Source: Beroe forskalii (taxonomy: Eukaryota > Ctenophora > Nuda > Beroida > Beroidae). From it: a stretch of 64,000 nucleotides of DNA. The DNA lies in the NCBI GenBank assembly GCA_011033025.1, contig WFMF01000015.1:372001-436000 (forward strand), given 5' to 3'. Shown here piece by piece: positions 1-11,160 of this stretch. The notes beneath the pieces were generated by a model. The model saw nothing but the letters and a program-made list of their open reading frames with translations, did no database searches and had not been told where the DNA came from. Position 1 is the first letter of the stretch; each line of letters opens with the position of its first letter. Made by a program: the position numbers and the translations under genes.

Positions 1-2319
1 ATCACCATACAACCTATCGCAGTTCTGTATTGTGTATGATGACAATTTAATAGTCGTCCTTTATTAGAAATTCATGTGTGGGGAGAGCTAACAATAAAAT
101 TAAGCTATTAAAATGAAGCTATAAAACGAAGCTTACAACAGAATGAAGCTTACTATGAAAGTAGAAAACGAAGCCTAACAATATCACGGAATTTGATAAA
201 TTCCGCCAATCCTCCCCTCAATAGCTCAATGTGTCTCGGCGTGAGAAACATTTCCCTTCCTCCCTAATCCCGCACAGTTATTAGATTAGAGGGTTGTGTT
301 ACGGATAACGGATTAAGGAGAGGATTGTAGTCTTGCAGTTACTCACATATTGTGTAACAGACATGTAACACTCCATTACAACCTTATTGTAATCTATAAA
401 ACACAGTACAAAGTTGCAGCGAATAGACCATGTCATGTCTTGGGGGTTTAAGGTAAATTTATAATTAAAATATAGGTATAAATATGCAAATTAAAATCAT
501 GCATTCAAGAGTAACAAAAAATCTAAGTTAATTTTTACATATAGGTCAATTTTTGTCATTCATACATTCAACTAGCAAGTAATTTATATGAGTTTAATAA
601 TAATTTAAGGCCTGAAAAGGTATGAGATGCTCTGGGCTAAAAACGGGTCATCAGTACTGACAGCTTTGAAACGAACTGCTTACCATTTCCCAAGTAAATA
701 AAGCCATAAATACCTCATGAATATTATACATGCCATGATATTAGTGTACGATGAATTTCAATACTTTAATAATAGCGTGTCCTATTTTAGGATTGTCATT
801 AGGACTCACGAAGTCATTAATGTTAAGAATGTTAACTTCATAATAGATTCTAATGAACCCACATAATCACTCCAGCTAATATAATTCATAGTTTATGCCA
901 TGGATAATTCCACGAAATATGGTATTTAACTATTTACTTATAGTCATAGATTGAATTGAGCCGGTGTACAGATCTATAAATACCGCTATAATCTGTCAAT
1001 GCTATGCCAGGAATCTGATAATGCGTGTAGTTGGTATATAAATAGCTCGGGAGTAGAGCATCAGCGCGTCAGGGACACTCCACCGGGTGTTTGGTATGTA
1101 GATGTAATGTCATGTTAGAGCAACTCATTTTCCAGAAGAAAACTATTGCGCTTAAATCATTGGTCAATATTGAGTGTTCAAATACTGAAACTCAGTAGGT
1201 ACATTGGTTGTCGGTACTGATGTCGACATGAAGTAACGAATCACTGTCTGATCAAATTCAATTTTACCGTGTACTATGCATATTGTATGGTAGAGTGCGT
1301 ATTGTACTTGAAGAGTGTATTAGATTAATTAGTGTCCTACATTATTATGTAGGTATAGCTGTATAGTACCTACATAATTCACATTCCAGCACACCGCCTT
1401 GTATTAGCTCAAAGATATGTCAAACATACATTAGGTACATATAATGCACTCATGATGAATTTTTATCCGTGAGATTCAATTCACACTGGCAAAATCATGA
1501 AAACTGGGTCATAATTGAGGAAAGTTTCAACTAAGTCAACGAGACTCTCGTTGACTTAGTTGAAACTTTCCTCAATAAAGACGTTTGGCAGAACCAACCT
1601 ATTCAAGAAGCCCGACTACCCTCGATAGAAATTTCTACAGAACTCTTCAGTCTCAAATAGATGAGGGACGCAGTTGTACACTAAATATAATATAAGCACT
1701 ATATTCGGTTCAAACCATCCAATCCAATCTAATCAATGGTAATATACATGAGTGGTGAGTAGTTGAGGCTTGAGTGTTTTCAGCACTGCAATGTGTGAGA
1801 CTCTGAGAGTGTAGATCTTATCATAATATGATAAAGTAATAAAGACATGCACTTGGATGTATACTATATAATATCAATATAGTGCGCTGTATCACTAGAT
1901 GTTAAGAATACAATCAAGTAATCGGAACTGTTGACAGGCTTGTTACAGTATTATCCATGACTAGAAATCTAAATTCTCATCACTAAGCTTCTAAGCAAGT
2001 CAATATGATACAAGCCACACTAATCACCATTTGAGTTAAAGGATCCTGGTAGAAGTTGAAAGATTTAAATTTGATTTTTTTTGATAAATTTTACCTATTT
2101 CAATTTGATAAGTGACACTTATTCTGGCGACTTTTTGAAACCAATGGGTTCACTTCTAGATATCTTATTCAACATGACAATTAATCCCTCTAAATATCTA
2201 TCATATAATTTCGTAAGAGCACGTGAATAATGTATGTCTGTGCTTCCGTACACAATTAAATTTGAGCTTGCCAAGGAAATATCAAGAGAAACGAAGGCTT
2301 AACCGGGCTAAGTCGCGCC
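1..2319. other. Gene-free AT-rich stretch
   Basis: I find no supportable exon in this stretch on either strand. It holds short degenerate repeats of an 'aatgaagct'-type motif near 100-170 and one perfect palindrome at 1515-1575. Open frames are short and show no recognisable protein. Confidence 0.6.
1515..1575. repeat. Perfect 61-bp palindrome
   Basis: Two 30-base arms (1515-1544 and 1546-1575) are exact reverse complements around one central base at 1545. The arms begin TTGAGGAAAG and end CTTTCCTCAA. A palindrome this perfect, with almost no loop, is either young or maintained. It could be a minimal terminal-repeat element or the product of a local fold-back replication event. I see no target-site duplication beside it. 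Confidence 0.85.
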
Positions 2320-2350
2320 GTTGCTATGGAAACCAATTTTTCCGCACGTG
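2320..2350. promoter_or_regulatory. Candidate promoter: X-box, CCAAT box and E-box
   Basis: GTTGCTATGGAAAC at 2320-2333 fits the loose RFX-family X-box (RYYNYY, spacer AT, RRNRAC). It is followed at once by CCAAT (2333-2337) and CACGTG (2345-2350). X-boxes commonly mark promoters of cilium genes in animals, and with CCAAT they form compact promoters. No convincing gene starts next to it in this window, so the regulated gene is unknown. The match could also be chance. Confidence 0.35.
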
Positions 2351-2470
2351 CAGATTATAATCAGTGCTATGCGAGAGCTTTCTATTACTGTTAAATGCTT
2401 TGCTGTAGCTTTTTGAAAATTTTTGACGTTTCCTTAACTTTTTTACGTTTCCTTAAATTTAAGGATCAAG

Positions 2471-2548
2471 ATGGAGAAAGGACATAACTTGAATAACAGA
2501 AGATATTCCAGATGGATTGCTTTTATTGAGGCAGAGGTTGGTCGATAA
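2471..2548 (+). CDS. Possible first exon or orphan 25-residue ORF
   Basis: An ATG at 2471, about 120 bases past the X-box/CCAAT cluster, opens a 25-codon frame (starting MEKGHNLNNRR) that ends in TAA at 2546-2548. A possible donor (GAG before GTTGGT) lies just before the stop, so this could be the first coding exon of a spliced gene. I found no downstream exon in the next 1.5 kb. Reported only because of its position behind the candidate promoter. Confidence 0.12.
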   Translation: MEKGHNLNNRRYSRWIAFIEAEVGR

Positions 2549-2869
2549 TCAAAGTTGAGTCGGTGAAAACAGTAGTAACTGCAGTTGTGAAATTAACCGC
2601 TATGGTTACAAGGTGTGCACAATTCAATCGAGTCGAATGTAGGTGTAGCAGATTTCGAAGACAGTTCCTGGCCTGTGAACAAAACAAAATTATCCATATC
2701 AGTTTCAGTATGAGAATCAGTTGTCAGAATTAACATCATTTTGCAATCAAAACGGAACGCTGGAACAAGACTCACATGGTTTAGCACGTCTAAGACTAAC
2801 TGACGAATTCGATCTATTTTCCACTCTGCTTCTTCATAATTTTATTTTGAATATTTGATTTTTTGCACA

Positions 2870-3005
2870 TAAGTTTTGACTTCCGATCTAATTGGAATTT
2901 TTTGATGCAGTAAAAAGTATCCAATCAATTTGAATGGCAGTGTTTAAAACTTGCGAACGAAGTGCTACGTAGCAGCGCCGAGTGAGCTGTGTGTTTGCAG
3001 GCCCA
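2870..3005. repeat. Dispersed repeat, copy 1 (related to 42520-42630)
   Basis: About 110 bases, from 'gatctaattgg' through 'gtaaaaagtatcc', 'tcaatttgaa' and 'gtgctacgtagcag' to 'gtgagctgtgt', align in the same order with 42520-42630 at roughly two-thirds identity by eye. This is probably an old SINE-like or MITE-like family. No tRNA-like promoter boxes were recognised. Confidence 0.4.
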
Positions 3006-3977
3006 ACGGGCCCGCTAGTTGATAATATTTTAGATGGCATTTTGAGTTGTGCATCATGGTGCAGTTGGTATGTACAGTACACTTGACTGGTGATGGACGT
3101 AGTTACGACTGAATACTGAATAGTTAAAAATTTTGAATAGTATGACATTTGACTTACGACCATTTAATGTCTTCTGCTTCTACTGGTGCATTGACAAAGA
3201 AGTCAATTTATATACTTTATCGGTACATATTTTCACAGATAATTGTGCCGAAAAAATAAAGGGCTCATTTTAATCATCAATAAACTAATAAAGTTACTTA
3301 CAGAAGCAAAGTAGCCTGTACTCCTGCAGTTGAAGTCAAGAAATGTAGATATACTGCAGACTTAAAATAATTCATATTCTATACCTACCTGAAATATAAA
3401 TTGTTAATCATAATTATAATCTCACACACTGTTGGGGCAGTAGTTCATTTACTGGATCTGTGAACTGCCCACATGGAATAAATTTCATTCAATTGCAGTG
3501 TTTGCAAACAAGGTGCTACAAATAAATTTGTATTGTATGAGGAGGCACCTGGGAGTGCTAGTATTTAGTAATATATAAACAATTACATCAAAAATACATA
3601 ACATATGATATGAAGACACTTGATTTTGATTTATTCACTATGATTACATGATAAGAAAGCTCCACATAATCGCATATATATGCTTATTGCTCATTTGATT
3701 AACATATGAATAATAATACAACAATTTGGACTTGAATAAAGTTTTACATTAATTGAAAATAATTATATACAGTATAAAAAATGTTAGAAATAATTTCTAA
3801 AAGACTTACACAATTTGAAAAAAGTTTCTATTTACTTATTTACAAAAATATTATACCTAAAAATCAAATATTATAGAGGTACATATAACAAATAAGTGTG
3901 AAGTAACATGATTTACGCCACAAGTGATGCAAGTTGCATGAATCGCATTATTCACAAAAAACTCAAAATAACACGTT

Positions 3978-3983
3978 TTTATT
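3978..3983 (-). terminator. AATAAA polyadenylation signal of the F-box gene
   Basis: Reading the minus strand, AATAAA occurs about 135 bases past the stop codon of the F-box gene, a usual 3' UTR distance. Confidence 0.4.
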
Positions 3984-4115
3984 CAACCTGTAAAACCCCA
4001 ACACATGGTTAATAATAATGAGAAACAAAACATAGAAATGGTCAATTGTTGCAGAAGAATAGAAAAAAAGAAAAAAAAGTCAGAACCAATGATCTAGAAT
4101 TGAATAATTTGGCAA

Positions 4116-4907
4116 TCATTCACAAAATAGCGATTCTAGACCAAAGTTTGTGCTAGGATCTTCCTCCTCATGATCTGATGTTAAATAGGATCTTTTTCTA
4201 ATAAATCTGCTCAATGGAATGACTGGGTCAATTTTTGTAGAATCTTGATGAGGGTCAAATAATGTTTTGAGACAAGCTGAATGATACATAAGGTGGCCAT
4301 GATTATTCAAATAACAAAATGCTTGACAACGGTTATTCAGTCCATGGCAGAGTAAACACTCAAGAAAAACATGGTTTCTTGCATGATTAATAACATTTAC
4401 ATCATGAGTGTACATGGCATTTGCTTCACGATCAATTTCATATTGCTTGGTAGATTCATAGGCTTTACAAGTTGCTGGAGAAAGACTGAACAAATTGAAA
4501 ATAGTATAGTGTGATCTTCTAGGTTGACAAATCATGAGGCTCCAATACAAATGTGGTATGTTATCTCTGAGCTTAACATAAGTGAGGAGAACTCTAGAGC
4601 CACGCCTTTTATTAGTATCTTCAATGTACTTCCAGTACTTGGTTAATATCTTCAAATGGAATATAAGATACTCATTTGCAAATAAATAACTATGATTCAC
4701 TTCATCATCTGAATAAAGGTTATGTTGATTTTCAGCTACCTTATAAGCATAATCAGTATAACAATATTTTTGCCAGAGATTTTTAGATGATGTGATTAAG
4801 TTGAAAAATCTTTTGCAAGTAAAGCTGAACTGAAGGGCAAGGTATCCATTGAAATGTATGCAAATTTTCTCAACGATTTCATCAGGAAGATGACAAATAG
4901 TACACAT
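4116..4907 (-). CDS. F-box protein, single exon
   Basis: 263 residues from an ATG at 4907. The F-box lies at the very N-terminus (about residues 6-50): the run LPDEIVEKICIHF is followed by FTCKRFFNLI and LWQKYC, the classic leucine-proline start and tryptophan of the Skp1-binding helix bundle. The predicted role is substrate receptor of an SCF ubiquitin ligase (family knowledge). The rest matches no substrate domain I know. Residues about 183-215 are rich in Cys and His (CLLCHGL, CQAFCYL, YHSACL), suggesting a small metal-binding module. There is no intron, unlike most neighbours, so a retrocopy origin is possible, but the frame is intact. An AATAAA lies 135 bases downstream. F-box identity is fairly sure; the subfamily is unknown. 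Confidence 0.75.
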   Translation of the reverse strand: MCTICHLPDEIVEKICIHFNGYLALQFSFTCKRFFNLITSSKNLWQKYCYTDYAYKVAENQHNLYSDDEVNHSYLFANEYLIFHLKILTKYWKYIEDTNKRRGSRVLLTYVKLRDNIPHLYWSLMICQPRRSHYTIFNLFSLSPATCKAYESTKQYEIDREANAMYTHDVNVINHARNHVFLECLLCHGLNNRCQAFCYLNNHGHLMYHSACLKTLFDPHQDSTKIDPVIPLSRFIRKRSYLTSDHEEEDPSTNFGLESLFCE

Positions 4908-5545
4908 AGTTGTCCTTCAAATTGGATGTACCTATATTTCTTGTGACCATATTGTACTGTGAATAAAACAAAACTGATCAATGATTTCAAATTTCAATGA
5001 TTCATTGAGTAAAACACAATGCCGCTTTTAGATGCATCATTGATGGTATGGGGGGATTCATAAACATAAACTCATACAGGTACTATCCATAAAGGATGTC
5101 CACAAAGCAGGGGAGTTAATAAGACAATACATATTTCTAAAATTTTGGTGAATTTATTGGTTATTTCACAATTTTGTGGATCCAATGTTAAAATCCTGAA
5201 TTATTGACAATGTTTTACCACATACTATATACCAAAATTACTGAACTTTGCAAGTCCTTGATGGGAGGCCCTTGATGGGAGGCCCTATCAACAGATTTTA
5301 GATTTGGCTAGGTCTAGGTGCCTTCCCTCAGCACATCCCAGATGCCTCATAATATAACCCAGAGAAAAATATATGTGCCAAGTTTTGTGCTGTAAAAATT
5401 TATGATTGAATTTAATTGAATTGAAGAAGACCAGATAAACATATCAACAGGTGAACCCTCTTTAAGTGAACTAATTATGTCACTTTCTACTGTGTCTAAC
5501 AGGTTTGATAAGCAGGACTTATGGTGAACAAAACCATGTTTATAA
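4908..5545. other. Intergenic; solo terminal-repeat-like motif
   Basis: No gene seen. A short copy of the end sequence of the next element ('ctatccataaaggatgtcc', near 5086-5104) occurs here alone. Just after it, near 5262-5285, the words 'cttgatgggaggccc' are repeated twice in tandem. Confidence 0.5.
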
Positions 5546-7931
5546 GGGGCCATCCATAAAGGACATCCACAATATTTTGGCCATTTCAGACCACTCCCTC
5601 CCCACTTGTCCACAAACGTCCGCAATCGAGAAACCCCTCCCTCCCCCTGGACGTCCACATGTTTCTTGATTGAAAACCCATGAGGGGCACCACTAAGGGC
5701 TTCAAAAAGAAAATAAATATAAATCGGATTCAAGATAAGATCCCTTTGTAAGGCACAGCACACCAATTGAGATTCAAAAAATGGTTAAAATTAAACGAAG
5801 AGAAGTAGATAGAGTCCAATTGATCGTGAGGACTACCAAGTCCTGTGTACTCACAACGAGAAACTAAAAACACATGAAACTAAAACAACCACATTAAGAA
5901 TCAAAATATCACCATACGCGAGTCTCATACTGATACCACATAAAACATTAACCACTATGTAGCACTCTTTGGGACGCTACAAACTTTTCCGTTTCTGATG
6001 TAGTGTCGTCTGTCCTTTTCTTCCTCTGATAACCGTTTAACCTCCTCACCAGCTCCCTCCGATGTTCCCTTTCCTCGGACCTCGGGTGACCTGTCAGGGT
6101 TGATGTACACTTTCTTGTATCTCTCCAAGAACGAAAGCTTCCTCGAAAGCCAGGATCTGTTCCACAACTGTTGAGGATGATGTAGAGACGTTTATAGGTC
6201 TTGCAGCTCAACCGCTCGGCTTCTTGAAAATTTTATGGGTCATCATTTTTTCCCTCTCCAATTGCGTTTTTGTTTTACAAAAAGGCAAATGAGTGGGTTA
6301 GCAGAGATCGTGGTTTGGAGGATTTTGGGAGAATTTGTGTATACTACCTTTATCAGTACTGTTAATTCTGAAAAGTGCCTGGGTGGGGGAGAAATCTCCA
6401 CAAATGGGGGAGAAATCTCCACAAATGGGGGCGAAATTTCCACAAATGGTGGAGAAATTTCCATATTAAATGGTGTAAGATATCATGCAACTGCTCCTTT
6501 ATAATATCAGTCAAGTCGGGGTATTTTGGAGTTTTTTTTGGTGTAGTGGCATCGAGTGAAACTGTACACTGTAGTTAGCTGACAGGAATTTGGGTTCAAT
6601 GCTCAGGCCATTCTAACGTTGAAATTGATTCTTTTTAAAACCCTGCTAGATCGATTTCATCAAATCTTTTCACTATAAAATAATGAATTTAAAATATTTT
6701 TTTCACAGTTTCCATTGGAGTTTGAAACATTTAGTCTTTTCTCAGCTTGAGCATCTTGATCTAACTGACAATGAATTAATGATTTGAGTCTTGGGTGCGA
6801 CAATGGATCATGATGATTGGTCCAAGGAATTGAGTAGAAGTTATCCCCGTAGTCTTAGTCTTAGTAAAACGGCCGCAGTCAGTTTAATCAACCAGGCTGG
6901 CAGCCATGCTGAGCATGGGGACTATCCCCAGTACGCTAGGCTAAGGGTGTGCACTCCTGGGTGGTTTTTCAGGCCACCCGACTGCCAGGGATATCCTGGG
7001 CTGAGAGTAGCCTACCCGTCCAGGACCTCACTGGACCAGCAAGCTACCAACACCCGGTGGCTTCAAACAAACTGCAAGTCAGTGCTTGCCTGCAGATTAA
7101 GTTGGAGATCAGCCGGAGGTGGCTATGTACCACCTACTTTCGTCTGACTGAGCCACAGGGAGGTCTGACCCAACCAGACTATATATATTCCCATTGATTG
7201 GAGTTATGCTGGGATCAATGGGCAAAGCCCAGCTATGGGGTACTACCTGGAAAAGAAGAGAGGGAACTGATTGTTAGTATTGGTGATATCTTTGGTGATG
7301 TTTTTGGTGTTGTATTATTGTTCATTGATCTTGGCAATGTTGCTAAATTTGATTTATTAGGATGGGACATCCTTTCGAAATTAGTTGCAGTTTATAGTAT
7401 TTATTTCTATGGGTCTAGATGTAAAGAAATTTGTTGCCTGACGGAAGTGGTGAGGTAATGGGTAATATGGGAGAATTGGACAGTGGGCTAAGTTTTAAAG
7501 CAGTAAGAGGGTTGATAATGCAGGGGTTGCCAATGTAACTACTGCTTCCAGAATGAGACAAAAATTATTCAATGATGGTGCTGAGGAACCTTGGAGGGTG
7601 ATTGCGCGCATGTGAAGATTTTGCCACATGCATCCGGACCGATCATTCGCCCATGTCCATGCGCACACTAAATCAAGCACATAGGAGAGGGAAATTAAGC
7701 GCCTGCATACAGGAACAACGGAAAACAAGAAAAGCACCAGCGGGCACAATTCTTGTTGCCCTCGAATTTAATGATTTTTTAGTGAAAAAGCTGCCCAAAA
7801 TTTCCATGAATCGTGACACCCGCATTTGGCCAAACATCCCCCTCCCCTCTTTGTCTGCAAATGTCCACAATAGCACAATGGCCAGACTCCCCCCTCCCCC
7901 CTCATTGTGGATGTCCTTTATGGATGGCCCC
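5546..7931. mobile_element. Non-autonomous DNA transposon with GGGGCCATCCATAAAGGA ends
   Basis: The left end (from 5546) reads GGGGCCATCCATAAAGGAC; the right end, read on the opposite strand from 7931, gives the same sequence for about 27 bases. Both ends are flanked by TAA (5543-5545 and 7932-7934), the expected short target duplication. No transposase frame is visible inside, so the element would have needed a helper. It carries a 21-bp minisatellite (6381-6470) and a GC-rich stretch (about 6790-7260) unlike its AT-rich surroundings. Superfamily not assigned. Confidence 0.65.
6381..6470. repeat. 21-bp minisatellite
   Basis: Four to five tandem copies of a unit resembling tgggggagaaatctccacaaa, drifting toward aaatttcc in the last copies. 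Each unit contains the small palindrome GGAGAAATCTCC. The open frames across it on both strands are by-products of the period being a multiple of three. Confidence 0.8.
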
Positions 7932-8029
7932 TAAGCACAGGCACATAATTCCTGGGGAGACAGGGGACATATGCCTCAGTTTCTTTTGTTGATTTCTGGA
8001 AAAGTGCTCAAAATTCATAGAAGGTCAAT

Positions 8030-8620
8030 TCTCTCCCAGGATCAAGAAGGCTCTCTCAGGATCAAGGAAACTCTTCCAGGATGAAGGATTCTTTGAACTC
8101 AGGATCAAGGAGACTCTTTCAGGATCATTGGGTCTTCCCTGGGATCACTGAGACTCTTTCATAATCATAAGTTCTTATCTAGGATCAACATGACTCTCTC
8201 AGGATCAAGGAGACTCTCCCAGGATCATGGAGACTCTCTCAGGATCAAGGAGAATCTCTCAGGATCAAGGAGACTCTCTCAGGATCAAAGAGACTCTCTC
8301 AGGATCAAGAAGACTCTCTTAGGATCAAGGAGACTCTCAGGATCAAGGAGACTCTCTCAGATTCATTGAGTAATGGGTCTTCCCAAGGATTATGGAGACA
8401 CTCTCAGGATCATAAAGTCTTCCCTGGGATCAAGGAAACTATCTCAGGATCATGGAAATACTCCATGGATCAAGGAGACTCTCTCAGGATCAAGCAGACT
8501 CTCCCAGGATCAAGGAGACTCTCTCAGGAGCTAGGTCTTACCTAGGTTCAAGGAGACTATCACACAATCAAGGAGACTTGCACAGGATCAAGCAGACTCT
8601 TCATTCAGGCAGGTGGTCAC
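8030..8620. repeat. 20-bp minisatellite (aggatcaaggagactctctc)
   Basis: Some 25-30 imperfect tandem copies of aggatcaaggagactctctc. Copies near the middle are almost identical; edge copies vary in length and sequence, as usual for an array that expands from its centre. Confidence 0.85.
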
Positions 8621-9009
8621 TGCACTTGATGGTGGTATACCCTGGCACCAGGGGGTGACTGCTGGGGGCCTACATCATAAAAAGCTCTCACATTTTAAAT
8701 AGTGAGGTAGGTACTGCACACCACTCATCTTGGTGTGACTCACTTACTACTTAGGTCCTGCTGATCTCTACATTGGATTACCTAAAGGGATCATGTTGGT
8801 GTTCAAGTACGGAGTTGGAGAAAAGTCTTGCAGATTGATGTCTTGAAGAAAGATTCAAATATTGTCATCATGAAATTGAAAAAAGGGTTACACATAACAT
8901 GCTATCATCATCAGCTTAGATAGCGGTAAAAACATTTGAATGATTGAATTATACAATTTTAAACTTAAAACAAGGTGAGGTATTTGAGGTAATTGATTAA
9001 ATTGAAATG

Positions 9010-9043
9010 AAGTTGCTAAAATATGTACATATTTTAGCAACTT
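9010..9043. repeat. Perfect 34-bp palindrome
   Basis: The arms aagttgctaaaatat and atattttagcaactt are exact reverse complements around gtac, itself a palindrome. It lies in AT-rich non-coding DNA. Confidence 0.8.
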
Positions 9044-9416
9044 ATAAATAATAATAATAAAAGTGTAATGGTATTTAACCATCACAATTAACATAAGCAA
9101 TATATGAATAACAATGGTAACTTTCTTACGCACCATTTAACTCAGGTGCCCATTTCCAATTTCAATTGGCAAAATTATTTTATTTATTTGAATTTAATAC
9201 GTATTTAATACAAATAATAAAAGAATTTTATCGTTCTTCAATGCACCTAATCATTTGATTATGTTCCTCATTCCTTGACATGGCACTTAGAATTAACAAT
9301 GCAAATTCGATCAACTTTCATCATTGAAAATATAGGCAAACTAACTAGAACTAAGATTTCAAATATCTTTCATGTTTTTAAATATTGATTTTTTTAATAT
9401 AATTGACGAAACCTTA

Positions 9417-9488
9417 CCCTAACCAGGGCCCTGGTTACGCGCACGAAATGCGCGGCGCGGCAAGCGCTAAACCACCCCTGGTTAGGGG
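9417..9488. mobile_element. Short palindromic element, copy 1
   Basis: Begins CCCTAACCAGGG and ends CCCTGGTTAGGGG, with a GC-rich centre (gcgcacgaaatgcgcggcg) that folds on itself. With the flanking TT/AA included, the nine bases on each side are GACGAAACC and GACGCGACC, matching at seven of nine, consistent with an old 9-bp target duplication. The same family occurs at 44190-44263, 61230-61298 and 61642-61688. Confidence 0.65.
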
Positions 9489-11160
9489 AAGACGCGACCG
9501 CGACGCGCGCAAGACTACAGTTTAAAACACGGCGCCTGGTTAGAAGAAGGCGCGTGGTGCATGGTGGCCTGCTGCACTACTGGTATTTGGCCCCTGCGCG
9601 CTCTGAAAAATACCCAATTCGCTAAACGTACCCAATTCGCTAGACGTACTTCTGACTTTCATACTTCTTTCTCAGTCCTTATTTTTAATTTCCCATGAGC
9701 AAATTAAGACTGAGGAAGAAGTACATTTGATTTGAATGAAAAATATTCATTGGGTTCATCTTTGCCTGTCGATACCAGACCCACTGATGCATTTGCTTTG
9801 AAGGGTCTATCATTGCATCAATAGACAAGGTTTATAATTATATTTGCAATCTACCTGTGCAGAATTTTAAGGCGCCTGTAATGTTCGTCAGTCGATCGAA
9901 TGGAAATGGTGGATCGATCAACTTCATTTGACCGACTGATGTGTTTTGAAAAGAAAATCTTTGAGCTTGTAGGGTAGGGTGCACCAAAAAAATTAAATTT
10001 TTGGTGCTCAACCCCTGAGCGATAGATCTCGGTGAGACAAGACCGAGGATATCCGGTTTTTTGAAATTGGACCCCGGGAACCCCTGGAGCGTTGACGATT
10101 TGTATCGGCCATACTTGTATGGAAGGCGCGGTATGGCGTGACCATCCACGGATTCTACGCGCGCGCTTATATCCGCGCGCGCAAGATTCTGCTGCAGTTC
10201 CGCGAGATATAGATCTAGATAGAAGTATTAGGTGTACTTGACCTATATTTGCTAGATCAAAGTAGGGTGTACTTGACCGTTATATCAAGGAATTTTCAAA
10301 TATAGTTTACAACAAAGACCGTGTTTATTATTGAAATATCACACACTAGCTCCGAATGTTGAACTTAATGAGGTTGAAGTGGTGATGATGCTGAGCATTT
10401 GATAAATTGATCGACATAGTATGGGCTGTTGGGGTGGGATGAAGCAAATGACAGGATCAGTATGATATGCTGCTGTGCATGTAGAACGACAGGGGACAAT
10501 CCTGCTCACTAGGGGACAATGTACATTGTACTCCCGTGTGTAGTGTCGGTGTGTAACTGTGTAGGTCGGATGTAATCAGAAAATTTATAGGTTTATCGCA
10601 AGCACACATAACATATAAATAACACCCAAAGGAAGCATCATCAATGCTCAACTTCGTCTTACCCGCAGAAGTTTGAAGACGGGTGAACTTGAAGGCGCGG
10701 GTTGAGGCTGAGCTGTCCCGGAACCTCAGCTCAACTGCGAGGGGGAGCAGCAGCTGCAGGGGATGATGTTGATGGTCAGTACGTCATCGGAGGTGAAGGG
10801 CCGGCAGTTATGAGAGGTGATGGGGGAGGAACCTCGAGGTAATCATAGGCATAACTTCAGTGCTCGTTACTGACAGGACGAAATGTGATCTGAGAGCTTA
10901 TTCAGGCTTAGAACTTCAGGTATGTCAGCGGCACTAACAGGGTTCGGATATCCTACATGATATGGAACAGATCACATGACCCATGATTGGGTCATTCGTG
11001 TGAATCGACTCGTGATACAGTATGAATCGAATAATATTGCGTATTTCGTCCATGTTGTGCTGAAATTTAATTTTCTTAACACTCTTTTAATTTTCTTTCG
11101 CTCAGTACTCAGGTAATAAACCTCGCGCTGAACTAATCGTAAGAGAACTACCGATTTGCG

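Larger units (their letters stand above)
7932..9416. other. Gene-free stretch with minisatellite
   Basis: Contains the 20-bp minisatellite at about 8030-8620 and the palindrome at 9010-9043, otherwise AT-rich sequence with no recognisable exon. Confidence 0.55.

Noticed and set aside
8030-8620. CRISPR-like array
   Set aside because: There are no unique spacers between repeats. It is a simple tandem minisatellite in a eukaryotic genome.
9838-10149. 103-codon minus-strand ORF at the left end of the fold-back element
   Set aside because: It crosses the element boundary at 9977, and its mirrored counterpart in the right arm is not kept intact.
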